From NCBI GenBank assembly GCA_964544955.1, contig CAZJEB010000014.1:1-33644 (forward strand): a DNA stretch of 33,644 bases, given 5' to 3'. The stretch comes from JAAZPT01 sp964544955 (lineage in GTDB: Bacteria; Bacillota; Clostridia; Christensenellales; Aristaeellaceae). Position 1 is the first letter of the stretch. Each line of letters opens with the position of its first letter. The notes under the pieces are model-generated. The model worked only from the letters and a program-made list of their open reading frames with translations. It was not told where the DNA came from and made no database searches. Below are positions 1 to 8,045 of this stretch, in pieces. The translations under genes and the position numbers were made by a program.

Positions 1-2
1 CA

Positions 3-839
3 AAAGCAGCTAGCCAATATATTATTAAGGATAGCAATACTCGCTATTTAACTTGGGATGAACTTATGGAGTGGGATTATGAATCCATAGGCTTTTTATT
101 TAATGAAATATTTGCTAGACATGGCTATAACTTTAGGCCTGGTGAAAAGTATGATTTGTATTTTAATACAAGGCCGTGGTATACACCTAATGATAACCCT
201 AATAATACGGAGGCTTGCTACCCTTATTTAAACGAAGTGGAATGGTATAATGAAAAGCTTTGTAAGGATTTAATGGCAGAAATGCGCAACTCCAAGTGGT
301 ATAACCCTGGTGGTAAAAACTTTAGGGATTATGTGGAATGGGGCTTTGATGTGCTTTTAGGTTTTGATTTTATAGAGCTAAGGGCGGATCAACGCTTGGA
401 TATATATTCTGCACCCACAACAAATTCATACAGAGGGGCAAATGGTAAGGCCAAGTTAAGTACAAATGGCGCTGTATATATTGCAGGCATTGAACAGGGT
501 TGGTATTTTGCTATGTATGAAACTAACAACGGTTCTGTAAGGGTTGGATATTTTGAATCAAGCAAATTAAAGGATAATATTTTTGTTCCCAATTTACAGT
601 TTGCTTATGAGGATGCTACAGTTAATAGATATACATTTATAACTGATGACCCAGCTAAAACTAACAGTACAATACTATATTTAAATGAGGGAACAAGTGT
701 AACCTATTTAAACACATATATGAATAGCTCAACTTGGGCTTATATTGAAACCACAATGCCAGAAGGCAAACTAGTTAGAGGTTTTGTACCAGCAAACGAT
801 ATTACAGTTGAATATTTTGAAGATAATGGTGATATATAA
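3..839 (+). CDS. Secreted YARHG-domain / SH3-like protein, 5' truncated by window edge
   Basis: The reading frame is open from base 3, so the true start lies upstream of the window; the first internal ATG at 66 falls inside the domain and is unlikely to be the start. The first visible part (YLTWDEL, then NEIFARHGYNF, then a segment ending in WYTPN) is a YARHG domain, an extracellular module in surface or secreted bacterial proteins. The remaining two thirds, from about the IYSAPTT segment, is beta-rich with a GWYFAMYE motif and resembles a bacterial SH3-type cell-wall-binding fold; this part is inference. No enzymatic motif is visible. The gene ends just before a strong terminator. Family confidence is good for YARHG; function is unknown. 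Confidence 0.75.
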   Translation, partial: KAASQYIIKDSNTRYLTWDELMEWDYESIGFLFNEIFARHGYNFRPGEKYDLYFNTRPWYTPNDNPNNTEACYPYLNEVEWYNEKLCKDLMAEMRNSKWYNPGGKNFRDYVEWGFDVLLGFDFIELRADQRLDIYSAPTTNSYRGANGKAKLSTNGAVYIAGIEQGWYFAMYETNNGSVRVGYFESSKLKDNIFVPNLQFAYEDATVNRYTFITDDPAKTNSTILYLNEGTSVTYLNTYMNSSTWAYIETTMPEGKLVRGFVPANDITVEYFEDNGDI

Positions 840-846
840 ACGCACT

Positions 847-876
847 AAAAAACCTCCAATATTTTGGAGGTTTTTT
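847..876. terminator. Bidirectional intrinsic terminator between convergent genes
   Basis: A perfect 13-bp stem (AAAAAACCTCCAA at 847-859, TTGGAGGTTTTTT at 864-876) with a TATT loop. T-runs follow in both directions, so it can end the YARHG gene and the minus-strand KdgT-type gene. Confidence 0.9.
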
Positions 877-896
877 TATATAAGTGTTTTTATTTA

Positions 897-1835
897 CTAT
901 TCTTCATTCATAGGTTTACCTTTTTCAAGGCGTTTTATAAGCAAGGGGGTAACAATACTTGTTAATACAACGCCCATGGCAATTTGTGCAACAGCACTTG
1001 ATACATAGGGTTGTAGAGCGGGGTTACTACTTGCAATAATTTGAGGCACGCTTGCACTCATACCAGCAATAGAAGCCATTGCCATAGATGATAGGCCATC
1101 GGATTTTAGTATTTTTCGTTCAAACACAAAAGTAATTGGTAATATTGCAACATAAAAAATTAATGTTAATAATATACCTTGGGGGCCAGCTTTAAGTGCA
1201 TCTACTAAATTTATTCCAGCACCAAAGCACCAACCCAACAAGGGCATCATTATTGCAACACCAGAGTCAAAGAACTTTTTAAAATCAACATCTAATGATC
1301 CAACTATTACACCTAAAAATAAGGGAATTAGCGCAGAAATAATAGGGGTCCAATCTATGGGTGTTGTTTGAGAAATTCCAAATATTAGCAAGGCATATGC
1401 TGGAATGCATACAAGGCTAACTAAACAGAAGGCCTTTTTATCATCTTCTTCGCCGTAGTCACTTACCATTGATAAGTATAATGCAGGGTTTGTGGAACAT
1501 AGGGCAGACACGAAAGCTAATGTTGATATACCAAGAACACCAGCTTGACCAAACAATTTAAGGTATAAGAAAACTAAAATAAGGCATATTACAGTTTTTA
1601 CAAGTATTATTAAGCCTTGCTTTTTTAGCACAGAAACAATGGAACGTAGGTTTAAACTAACTCCTGAAAAAAACAAAGTGGCGCCAATTGCATAATTTAT
1701 GCCGTTTGTAGTTAAAAAACCCTCTGTTACGCCACCCATATGTAATAAGTTGGGGGATATTGTGTTTATAAGTGCACTTATTAACATGGGAACTAAAAGC
1801 ATGCCGCCAGGAAATTTGTGAATTTTTTTATACAT
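897..1835 (-). CDS. kdgT: 2-keto-3-deoxygluconate permease (KdgT family)
   Basis: A 312-residue polytopic membrane protein with about ten hydrophobic segments. The N-terminus (KIHKFPGGMLLVPM), the segment ALCSTNPALYLSMVSDYGEEDDKKAF and the C-terminal ASIAGMSASVPQI region are characteristic of the KdgT family, which imports 2-keto-3-deoxygluconate by proton symport for pectin/uronate breakdown. Length is typical. The start has a clear AAAGGAGA site. It lies 14 nt downstream of the TRIC-family gene and is probably co-transcribed with it. No kdgK, kdgA or uronate genes are nearby, so the substrate is inferred from family membership only. Confidence 0.85.
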   Translation of the reverse strand: MYKKIHKFPGGMLLVPMLISALINTISPNLLHMGGVTEGFLTTNGINYAIGATLFFSGVSLNLRSIVSVLKKQGLIILVKTVICLILVFLYLKLFGQAGVLGISTLAFVSALCSTNPALYLSMVSDYGEEDDKKAFCLVSLVCIPAYALLIFGISQTTPIDWTPIISALIPLFLGVIVGSLDVDFKKFFDSGVAIMMPLLGWCFGAGINLVDALKAGPQGILLTLIFYVAILPITFVFERKILKSDGLSSMAMASIAGMSASVPQIIASSNPALQPYVSSAVAQIAMGVVLTSIVTPLLIKRLEKGKPMNEE

Positions 1836-1849
1836 AAAATTCTCCTTTA

Positions 1850-2503
1850 CTATTTAGTATCAAATTTAAACTTTGGTAAACTTAATTTATATTTAGCTGA
1901 TATATACCTAATAAAAACAATAATACCAGCGGCAATAGCCATGGCTAATTTGCCATTTAAATAAATGCGAAGTATAAAATATATAATAGCACCAACAAAA
2001 GAGGCAAAAGCATATATATGTTTTACGAAAATAGCAGGCTTTTTCATAGTAAACAAATCCCTAATAACGCCGCCACCAACACCAGTTACCATACCAACAA
2101 AAATTACTAACAATAGGTTATTGCCAAAACCTCTACTAATTGCAACATTGGCACCAGCAACTGTAAAAGCTGCAAGGCCTATTGCGTCGGATATATTTAC
2201 AAGGGTTATTAAATGGGGTGTTAAAATTTTGGGCAATTTTTCTGAACTTTTCCATATTTTAACACCTATTAACAAAACAAATATGGTTGCGACAGATATC
2301 AAAACATAAACTGGTTGCCTAAAGGCATTTGGCGGGGCAATGTTTAATGTTAAATCCCTTACTATACCACCACCAACAGATGTGGTTATACCAAGTACTG
2401 TAATACCCATTAAATCCATATCGCTATCCATAGCGGCTAAAGCGCCAGATATTGCAAAAGCAATAGTACCAATAATTTCAAAAATAAAAAGCATTAATTC
2501 CAT
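1850..2503 (-). CDS. TRIC-type cation channel / YicG-YadS (UPF0126) family membrane protein
   Basis: A 217-residue membrane protein built from two tandem three-helix repeats. Each repeat carries the family signature: GTIAFAISGALAAMDSDMDLMG with GGGIVRDL, and later IGLAAFTVAGANVAIS with GGGVIRDL. The GGG-x-x-RD motifs mark the prokaryotic TRIC/UPF0126 family, homotrimeric channels; some members have been linked to glycine uptake. An upstream in-frame ATG at 2527 would add eight residues, but the AGGAG at 2508-2513 sits five bases before the ATG at 2503, so 2503 is preferred. First gene of an operon with the KdgT-type permease. Confidence 0.88.
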   Translation of the reverse strand: MELMLFIFEIIGTIAFAISGALAAMDSDMDLMGITVLGITTSVGGGIVRDLTLNIAPPNAFRQPVYVLISVATIFVLLIGVKIWKSSEKLPKILTPHLITLVNISDAIGLAAFTVAGANVAISRGFGNNLLLVIFVGMVTGVGGGVIRDLFTMKKPAIFVKHIYAFASFVGAIIYFILRIYLNGKLAMAIAAGIIVFIRYISAKYKLSLPKFKFDTK

Positions 2504-2559
2504 GGTTACTCCTAAAACTATTATCATTAAACAGGCCTTGAAGCATTGTTTACATAATC

Positions 2560-2588
2560 AGTATATAACTAAATTTATTTTGTGTAAA
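2560..2588 (-). promoter_or_regulatory. Sigma-A-type promoter for the TRIC/kdgT operon
   Basis: On the minus strand: -35 TTTACA (2583-2588), 17-bp spacer, -10 TATACT (2560-2565), each 5/6 to consensus, about 57 nt upstream of the TRIC start. Confidence 0.6.
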
Positions 2589-2599
2589 GCAAATAAATA

Positions 2600-2627
2600 T
2601 TGTTATTGAGTAAATTTGGTATATAAT
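2600..2627 (+). promoter_or_regulatory. Probable promoter for the M20 amidohydrolase
   Basis: TTGTTA (2600-2605), 16-bp spacer, TATAAT (2622-2627), followed by AGGAGG at 2634-2639 just before the ATG. It lies back to back with the divergent TRIC promoter. Confidence 0.55.
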
Positions 2628-2646
2628 AAAAATAGGAGGTGTTAAT

Positions 2647-3828
2647 ATGTTAAAAGATAAAATTTTTACTATGTTGGATGCTAAGTATGATGAAATGGTG
2701 GCTAATCGCAGATGGTTACACCAACACCCCGAAGTATCCTTTCAGGAAACAGAAACTAGTAAGTACATATTAAAACATTATGAAGGTAAGGATGTAAAAA
2801 TAGAAACAGGAATTGGTGGGAATGGAATTAAAATTACCATCGACTCTGGAAAACCAGGCAAAACCTTAGCTTTAAGGGCAGATTTTGATGCTTTACCCAT
2901 ATTGGAGGGAACAGGTTTAAGCTATGCTTCTCAAAATGAGGGCGTAATGCATGCATGTGGGCATGATGCCCATACTGCGTATTTAATGACATTGGCAGAT
3001 TGCCTTATTGAAAATAAAGATGAACTTAAAGGTAAAATTGTTATAATTCACCAACCAGCTGAAGAAATGCCACCAGGCGGTTCATCAAAAATGATTAAAG
3101 ATGGAGTTTTAGATGGGGTTGATAATGTTGTAGGTTGCCATGTTATGAGTGAGATGGACTTTGGTAATATATATTACCATGTGGGTGCAACACAACAAGC
3201 AAGGGCAAAATTTACCGTTAAAATACAAGGCAAGGGAGGGCATGGATCATCCCCTCATGAAGCTAACGACTCAATTGTTATTGCAAGCCAATTTGTAGTA
3301 AATCTTCAAACAATAATAAGCAGGCGCTTAAACCCCTTTGAACCAGGAGTTATTACAATAGGATCCTTTGATGGTAAGGGTCAATTTAATGTTATTAAGG
3401 ATAGTGTTGAATTAGTTGGTGATGTGCGCTGTATGGCAGATCACACTAAAAAACTTATTGAAGATGAAATTACAAAAATGTGCAAAGGCTTTGAAATTGC
3501 ATATTCTTGCCATATAGATTTAGATTATAAAAATGACTACCCTGTACTTATGAACGATGAAAAAATGACAATGCTTGTAGTTGATGCAATAAAATCAGCT
3601 AAAATTGATGGGGTAAACGATGTTTTAGATTGTGGGCCATTGCCACCCTCTGAAGATTTTTCATTCTATACACAAATTTTACCATGTTGCTTTTTCTATA
3701 TTGGTGCAAAGCCAGATGGTGAAGTATACCCACATCATCATCCCAAATTTAATATAAATGAAAAATCTATGTTATATGCTGCAAAAGCTATGGCATCTGT
3801 AGTACAAAAGTATATAGATGAACAATAA
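2647..3828 (+). CDS. M20D-family amidohydrolase (N-acyl amino acid / hippurate hydrolase type)
   Basis: A 393-residue cytosolic zinc hydrolase of the HipO/aminoacylase type, which removes an acyl group from N-acyl amino acids or similar amides. Metal-site motifs are in order: ALRADFDALPI, MHACGHDAH (C104, H106), HQPAEE (E139/E140), VGCHV (H165) and YPHHHPKF near the C-terminus. The small dimerisation domain (from about residue 185, GKGGHGSSPHEAND) is present. Length is normal. An AGGAGG site precedes the ATG. It stands alone between a divergent operon and a terminator, so context gives no substrate; aminoacylase, hippuricase, N-acetyl-diaminopimelate deacetylase or auxin-conjugate-type specificities cannot be separated by eye. 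Confidence 0.88.
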   Translation: MLKDKIFTMLDAKYDEMVANRRWLHQHPEVSFQETETSKYILKHYEGKDVKIETGIGGNGIKITIDSGKPGKTLALRADFDALPILEGTGLSYASQNEGVMHACGHDAHTAYLMTLADCLIENKDELKGKIVIIHQPAEEMPPGGSSKMIKDGVLDGVDNVVGCHVMSEMDFGNIYYHVGATQQARAKFTVKIQGKGGHGSSPHEANDSIVIASQFVVNLQTIISRRLNPFEPGVITIGSFDGKGQFNVIKDSVELVGDVRCMADHTKKLIEDEITKMCKGFEIAYSCHIDLDYKNDYPVLMNDEKMTMLVVDAIKSAKIDGVNDVLDCGPLPPSEDFSFYTQILPCCFFYIGAKPDGEVYPHHHPKFNINEKSMLYAAKAMASVVQKYIDEQ

Positions 3829-3840
3829 TTTATAACAAAA

Positions 3841-3878
3841 AAATAAAAATAGCTTATGTAAATAAGCTATTTTTATTT
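3841..3878. terminator. Bidirectional terminator between the M20 gene and xre gene
   Basis: A perfect 17-bp stem (3841-3857 with 3862-3878) with a GTAA loop and A/T-rich arms giving a T-tract both ways. The minus-strand xre stop codon abuts it at 3878-3880. Confidence 0.85.
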
Positions 3879-4105
3879 TAAAAAGTTTCGTTTTCTACTA
3901 TTCTAAAAAACTCACTTAATGGCATACCTAAAGTAGAGCTTAATTTTGCCAATGTTTCTACATTGGCACTTTTATTTCCCTTCTCTATCATGGCAAGGTG
4001 GCTTCTTGCTATTCCTGCAAGGCCGGATAACACCTCCTGGGTTAAATGCCTTTCCTCCCTTAGCCGCCTTATCACGCTACCTGTTATTTTACTGTTGTAA
4101 GCCAT
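3878..4105 (-). CDS. Small XRE-family transcriptional regulator
   Basis: A 75-residue protein that is almost entirely a helix-turn-helix domain: IRRLREERHLTQEVLSGLAG, then RSHLAMIEKGNKSANVETLAKLSSTLGMPLSEFF, the standard Cro/C1-type five-helix layout. The open frame extends 39 codons upstream, but the GAGG seven bases before the ATG at 4105 and the family's usual N-terminus favour 4105. No sensor domain is visible, so it probably works as a bare DNA-binding dimer. An 11-nt palindrome (GGCAATTTGCC, 4129-4139) just upstream could be its own operator; that is inference. Its target genes cannot be told from the sequence. Confidence 0.85.
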   Translation of the reverse strand: MAYNSKITGSVIRRLREERHLTQEVLSGLAGIARSHLAMIEKGNKSANVETLAKLSSTLGMPLSEFFRIVENETF

Positions 4106-4128
4106 ACATTTACCTCTTTTCATTAATA

Positions 4129-4139
4129 GGCAATTTGCC
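4129..4139. promoter_or_regulatory. Short palindrome upstream of xre, possible operator
   Basis: GGCAATTTGCC is symmetric about its central T and lies about 24 nt upstream of the xre start, a position suited to autoregulation by a small HTH protein. No second copy was noticed nearby. Confidence 0.25.
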
Positions 4140-4199
4140 CTCACAACAGTGCATGTTTTTTTCGCGATTTTATTTTTCATAAAATAATTATAAGTAACA

Positions 4200-4232
4200 A
4201 AAATAAAAAACCTGTCTACCATAATAGACAGG
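4200..4232 (-). terminator. Minus-strand intrinsic terminator in a divergent intergenic region
   Basis: Read on the minus strand, CCTGTCTA and TAGACAGG (4232-4225 and 4218-4211) pair around a six-base loop and are followed by TTTTTTATTT. Nothing annotated on the minus strand lies between here and the mnmE terminator at 5212, so it either insulates xre from stray transcription, attenuates an xre leader, or ends an unseen small RNA. Confidence 0.6.
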
Positions 4233-4284
4233 CTGTATTTAAACTAAGCTTATAATTATATAAAACTTATAAAGGAGAAAATAT

Positions 4285-5196
4285 ATGAAAAGAACAGTGG
4301 CTTTAATTTTAACTTTTATTTGCGTATTATCAATTTTTAATTTTGTAGTAGGGGAAGAAAAGGCGATTGAACTTGTATTTAACAAGGCTGAAGAAACTTT
4401 GTTTGTAAATAAAACAACAAATTTGAAAGCTAAGCTACAAAATACAAAGGAAAAAGTGAAGTATGAGTATAAATCTAGCGATGAAAGTATAGCAACAATA
4501 AGCGCAAAAGGCCAAATAAAAGGTGTTGCACCAGGGGTTGTTAAGATTACTTGTTTTGCAAGCACAGAGCAAGCTAAATATGAAAAAAGTTACAATTTAA
4601 CGGTTATAAACCCCATAAAAAACATTAAACTTGGCAAAAAAATAAATATGGCAGTTGGTACAAGCTATCCTTTAGTAGCTGAAATTACCCCTGAAGATGC
4701 TACCAACAAAAATGTTGAATGGTCATCGTCAAAGGAGGGAATTGCTACAGTAAATGATAAAGGTGTAGTGTATGCCCATAAAAAAGGTTCTGTAACAATA
4801 ACTGCTATGGCTACAGATGGGTCAAAGAAGAAAGCAACAATAAGTATAAGTGTTAAAGATTATGATAGGGTAATACGTTCAAAAGAAGGTGCTTTGGTAA
4901 CTTATACCACTGGTAGCGGTATGTTTGGCATTGGATATAAGTCAAAAAATGATATTGTTGACTATTCAAGCGATGTAGATAGATTTTCCCTTGATAGAGA
5001 AGACATATCCCTTGCTGATAGTGTTATACAGTTAATACCATTAAAAACTGGTGAAGACACATTCACAATACAGGTAGTTAATTACCTTACAAGAAGAGTT
5101 AAAAACTTTAAATACAATGTGTATGTTACCCCTGATGCCCTCAAATATGCTAATGATGAGGAAGCTGAAAAGGCGGATAAAGAATATTTAAATTAA
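4285..5196 (+). CDS. Secreted protein with two bacterial Ig-like (BIG2) domains
   Basis: A 303-residue protein with an N-terminal signal peptide (MKRTVALILTFICVLSIF, hydrophobic to about residue 22). Two BIG2 domains follow: about residues 28-107 (with YKSSDESIATISAKGQIKG and APGVVKITC) and about 110-191 (with WSSSKEGIATVNDKGVVYA and KKGSVTITA). The SS-x-x-x-IAT-x-x-x-KG-x-V pattern is the family hallmark. Residues 192-303 form a third beta-rich domain that I do not recognise. There is no LPxTG anchor or C-terminal membrane segment, so it is probably secreted or loosely attached. AAAGGAGA precedes the ATG. Single-gene unit ended by a strong terminator. Confidence 0.85.
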   Translation: MKRTVALILTFICVLSIFNFVVGEEKAIELVFNKAEETLFVNKTTNLKAKLQNTKEKVKYEYKSSDESIATISAKGQIKGVAPGVVKITCFASTEQAKYEKSYNLTVINPIKNIKLGKKINMAVGTSYPLVAEITPEDATNKNVEWSSSKEGIATVNDKGVVYAHKKGSVTITAMATDGSKKKATISISVKDYDRVIRSKEGALVTYTTGSGMFGIGYKSKNDIVDYSSDVDRFSLDREDISLADSVIQLIPLKTGEDTFTIQVVNYLTRRVKNFKYNVYVTPDALKYANDEEAEKADKEYLN

Positions 5197-5211
5197 GAAT
5201 AAAGTTATATA

Positions 5212-5238
5212 AAAAAACAGGCATAATGCCTGTTTTTT
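5212..5238. terminator. Bidirectional terminator between BIG2 gene and mnmE
   Basis: A perfect 12-bp stem (5212-5223 with 5227-5238) with a TAA loop and six-base T-runs on both strands. The mnmE stop codon (5237-5239) overlaps the distal arm. Confidence 0.9.
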
Positions 5239-6589
5239 ATTTGCCTACACAAAAGTTTGCGAATATACTATCAATTAGTTCTTCGTTTACACTTTCGCCA
5301 GTTATTTCACCTAAATAATGTAAGGCCTCTTTTAAGTCAACGGAAACAAGCTCAAGAGGTAGGTTCATATCTGCGCCTTCAAGGGCTTTATCTATATGAA
5401 CTAATGCTGACTTTGCTGCCTCTAAATGCCTTGCATGAGTAAAGAATATTGTTTTAGGCAATAAAGCTTTTTCAGCTAAAAAGCCTTTTAGCTCTTTAAG
5501 GCCACTTTGTGTTATAGATGATGTTTGAAAAACTTTAATATTATTTGTTTTAGTTTGTATATCCTCAGGGCTAATTACAGCAGGTAAATCACCCTTTGTA
5601 ATAATTACAGCATTATTTTTATTATCTTTGCTTAGTATAAAATCTAGGTCATCTTGGTGTAAAGGCTCACAGCCATCAACAACAAGCATAACAACATCGG
5701 CTTTTTCTATAACGTTTTTGGCTCTTTCAACGCCTATTTTTTCAATAGGGTCATCTGTTTCCCTTATGCCCGCGGTATCAGTTAAGTTTATAAGTATACC
5801 GTTTATTGTAATGCTACCTTGTATTAAATCCCTTGTAGTACCTGGTATATCTGTAACAATGGCTCTATCACTGCTTAAAAGCATGTTAAACAATGTGCTT
5901 TTTCCTGCATTTGGGTTACCACATAATACTACTTGTAACCCATCCCTTACAATACGGGCAGACCTTTCATCAATTGCATTGCTCATGGAAATTTTTAAAT
6001 TTTTTAAATCTGGTATCAAGTTACCAAAGGCTTCGGTATCCTCAATTTCCTCAGGATAGTCAATTGCTGCTTCAATACCACTTAATGCTTTTATTAATAT
6101 TTGTTTAGAATCCTGTATAAGTTTGCTTTGCATACCTTCAAGCTGTTGGCTTGCAGCCTTTAAAGCGGATTCTCCGTTAGCGGATATCATTGCCATTACA
6201 GCCTCGGCCTGGGATAAATCTATTCTACCGTTTAAAAATGCACGCTTAGTAAACTCGCCAGGCTCTGCCAACCTTGCCCCAGCATCCATACATATATTTA
6301 AAGCTTGATAAGCGGCTTCATGCCCACCGTGGGTATGAAGTTCAAAAACATCCTCGCAGGTATAACTTTTGGGGGCACGCATAAGCACTGCCATGCATTC
6401 ATCTACCCTAATATTACCGTTCATTAAAAAGCCGTAGTACATATTATGGCTTTTAAAAGGTTTTTCTGCCTTTGTGCTAAAAACCTTTTCCATAATGCTT
6501 TCGGCATTTTTGCCGCTAACCCTTATAATAGCAATGCCACCTATACCGGTGGCAGTGGCTATACCTGTTATTGTATCGTTTTGGTACAT
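5237..6589 (-). CDS. mnmE: tRNA modification GTPase MnmE (TrmE)
   Basis: A full-length 450-residue MnmE. With MnmG it installs the 5-carboxymethylaminomethyl or related group on U34 of certain tRNAs. Visible in order: N-terminal tetrahydrofolate-binding domain (DTITGIATATGIGGIAIIRVSG), helical domain, G domain with G1 GNPNAGKS (224-231), G2 DIPGTTRD (247-254), G3 DTAG (271-274), G4 TKGD (331-334), and the C-terminal FCVGK with the conserved Cys447. G4 has Thr in place of the usual Asn of NKxD. Last gene of the minus-strand run; its AGGAG overlaps the stop codon of the preceding gene (TAGGAG), which indicates coupling. mnmG, rnpA and rsmG, frequent mnmE neighbours, are not here. Confidence 0.97.
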   Translation of the reverse strand: MYQNDTITGIATATGIGGIAIIRVSGKNAESIMEKVFSTKAEKPFKSHNMYYGFLMNGNIRVDECMAVLMRAPKSYTCEDVFELHTHGGHEAAYQALNICMDAGARLAEPGEFTKRAFLNGRIDLSQAEAVMAMISANGESALKAASQQLEGMQSKLIQDSKQILIKALSGIEAAIDYPEEIEDTEAFGNLIPDLKNLKISMSNAIDERSARIVRDGLQVVLCGNPNAGKSTLFNMLLSSDRAIVTDIPGTTRDLIQGSITINGILINLTDTAGIRETDDPIEKIGVERAKNVIEKADVVMLVVDGCEPLHQDDLDFILSKDNKNNAVIITKGDLPAVISPEDIQTKTNNIKVFQTSSITQSGLKELKGFLAEKALLPKTIFFTHARHLEAAKSALVHIDKALEGADMNLPLELVSVDLKEALHYLGEITGESVNEELIDSIFANFCVGK

Positions 6590-6597
6590 TTTAACTC

Positions 6598-8025
6598 CTA
6601 TTGTGCTATTAAACTTAAAGGTACTTCAAATGCTAATGTATTTGCATCTTGTTGGGCATTAAGTTCAAATGTATATCTATGTGGTTTTCCAAGCACATTT
6701 ACAGCTTCTGTTTTTATGTAAGTTCCTTTATCACCAAATAGGTATTTGTTGCCGTACCATATGTCTCCATATGCAGCAATAAGGGTATACTCACCCTCGG
6801 GTACATAAAGGGTGCATTTTGAATTTCTGCCTTGTATGAAGCCCCTATCTGTTATAGAGCCGGTACTATCAAGCATAATTATAGCATAATTTGCCTTATC
6901 TTTTTTTGCTTTAATAAAGTTACATTCAACATACAATGGCCTTTTGCCGTTATATGAACCAGTTGGTGGCATATCAACCCTAGGATAGCTTGGCAATGTT
7001 GCAATATATGTTTTTAATTCGGCCACACTGTTATTTACTTTTTCCATTAAGGGTGTTAATAATACGTTTTTAAAATCTGTTTTCCAACTAGCGTTTTCAT
7101 CGGTTAGGTTGAACATATTTATATTTATTGTATTTACTATTTTGGCGTTTGTTCTTAACCTTTGGTATATTACGGAATTTGATAAATTTTTTATAATAAG
7201 TTCAGCTAATTCATCGTCATTAAGGTTTTGAGTGCTACCCATGTATAAAAGTTCATCCTTTGTTTTCACAATAGCATCTGCCAATGCTGCATCATAATCT
7301 GTTGTAGTTATTTCAAGCAATACGTTTTCAGGGCCTTGATCAAAGTTATACTTGTTGGCTTTTATGCCTAGCAATGCACTTGATACAAGCTCAGGTTTAT
7401 CAAATTGGTTTTTAGCCAAATACTCAATATAATTATCAGAATAATAATCTATGTTAAAGTGTTGAATTCTTTTAATATTAACACCTGTTGGTGATGGGAT
7501 GGTTATCTCCTTAAGGGCATTTATAGCGTTCCTGTTTGTGTAGTTCTTTTTAGAATTATTTGTAATTTGCAATACTTTTTTATATACATCAAAAGCATCT
7601 TTAGATTTAAAACTTACGCTTTTATCATCAGCGTTTATTATTAAGCTAGTTTTAATTTCAGTATCAAAACTATCAACATTTTTTAGAGCATCTTCCCATA
7701 GGCCATAGGGGTATTTTTTTAGCTTGCGTATATTGCTTATATCCGCTGTAAATGATTTTATTTTAAAGGTAACATCTATAAGTTGGTTTTTACCTGATTT
7801 GCCTACTTTAACAATATTAAAATCATCTATCCCCTTTTCTAGGCTATATCTAGCCCAAGGATACTTTTCAAGGTTTTCATTATTTACCATTTCTTGCAAG
7901 GTTTTGCTTACAAATTGCTCTAATACGGATTTTTCCAGCCATTCCTCAGCAATAAAAGCTTGATTTATTGATAAAATAATTAAAAAGCTAAATACTAATA
8001 TAAACACTCTTTTTAAATGTTTCAT
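6598..8025 (-). CDS. Predicted secreted protein of unknown function
   Basis: A 475-residue protein with a clear signal peptide (MKHLKRVFILVFSFLIILSIN) and no later membrane segment. I do not recognise a family. The central part (about 90-330) is mixed helix and strand with repeated Lys/Asp/Asn-rich stretches; the C-terminal ~120 residues (RPLYVECNFIKAKKDK, then CTLYVPEGEYTLIAAYGDIWYGNKY) look like a small beta-sandwich of the kind found in carboxypeptidase-regulatory or PEGA-like domains, but this is only a resemblance. GGAGG lies seven bases before the ATG. It sits between a glycosyltransferase gene and mnmE with short gaps (20 and 8 nt), so it is likely in the same transcript; no functional link to tRNA modification is evident. 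Confidence 0.75.
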   Translation of the reverse strand: MKHLKRVFILVFSFLIILSINQAFIAEEWLEKSVLEQFVSKTLQEMVNNENLEKYPWARYSLEKGIDDFNIVKVGKSGKNQLIDVTFKIKSFTADISNIRKLKKYPYGLWEDALKNVDSFDTEIKTSLIINADDKSVSFKSKDAFDVYKKVLQITNNSKKNYTNRNAINALKEITIPSPTGVNIKRIQHFNIDYYSDNYIEYLAKNQFDKPELVSSALLGIKANKYNFDQGPENVLLEITTTDYDAALADAIVKTKDELLYMGSTQNLNDDELAELIIKNLSNSVIYQRLRTNAKIVNTININMFNLTDENASWKTDFKNVLLTPLMEKVNNSVAELKTYIATLPSYPRVDMPPTGSYNGKRPLYVECNFIKAKKDKANYAIIMLDSTGSITDRGFIQGRNSKCTLYVPEGEYTLIAAYGDIWYGNKYLFGDKGTYIKTEAVNVLGKPHRYTFELNAQQDANTLAFEVPLSLIAQ

Positions 8026-8045
8026 AATAAAACCTCCATATATAT

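Noticed and set aside
897..2503. Functional pairing of the TRIC channel and KdgT-type permease as a uronate uptake system.
   Set aside because: No catabolic gene for uronates or 2-keto-3-deoxygluconate is present, and TRIC proteins have no known link to sugar acids.
4106..4128. Upstream in-frame starts of the xre gene (frame open to 4222).
   Set aside because: The extension runs through the terminator-like hairpin region and lacks an SD; the ATG at 4105 has a good one and matches the domain start.
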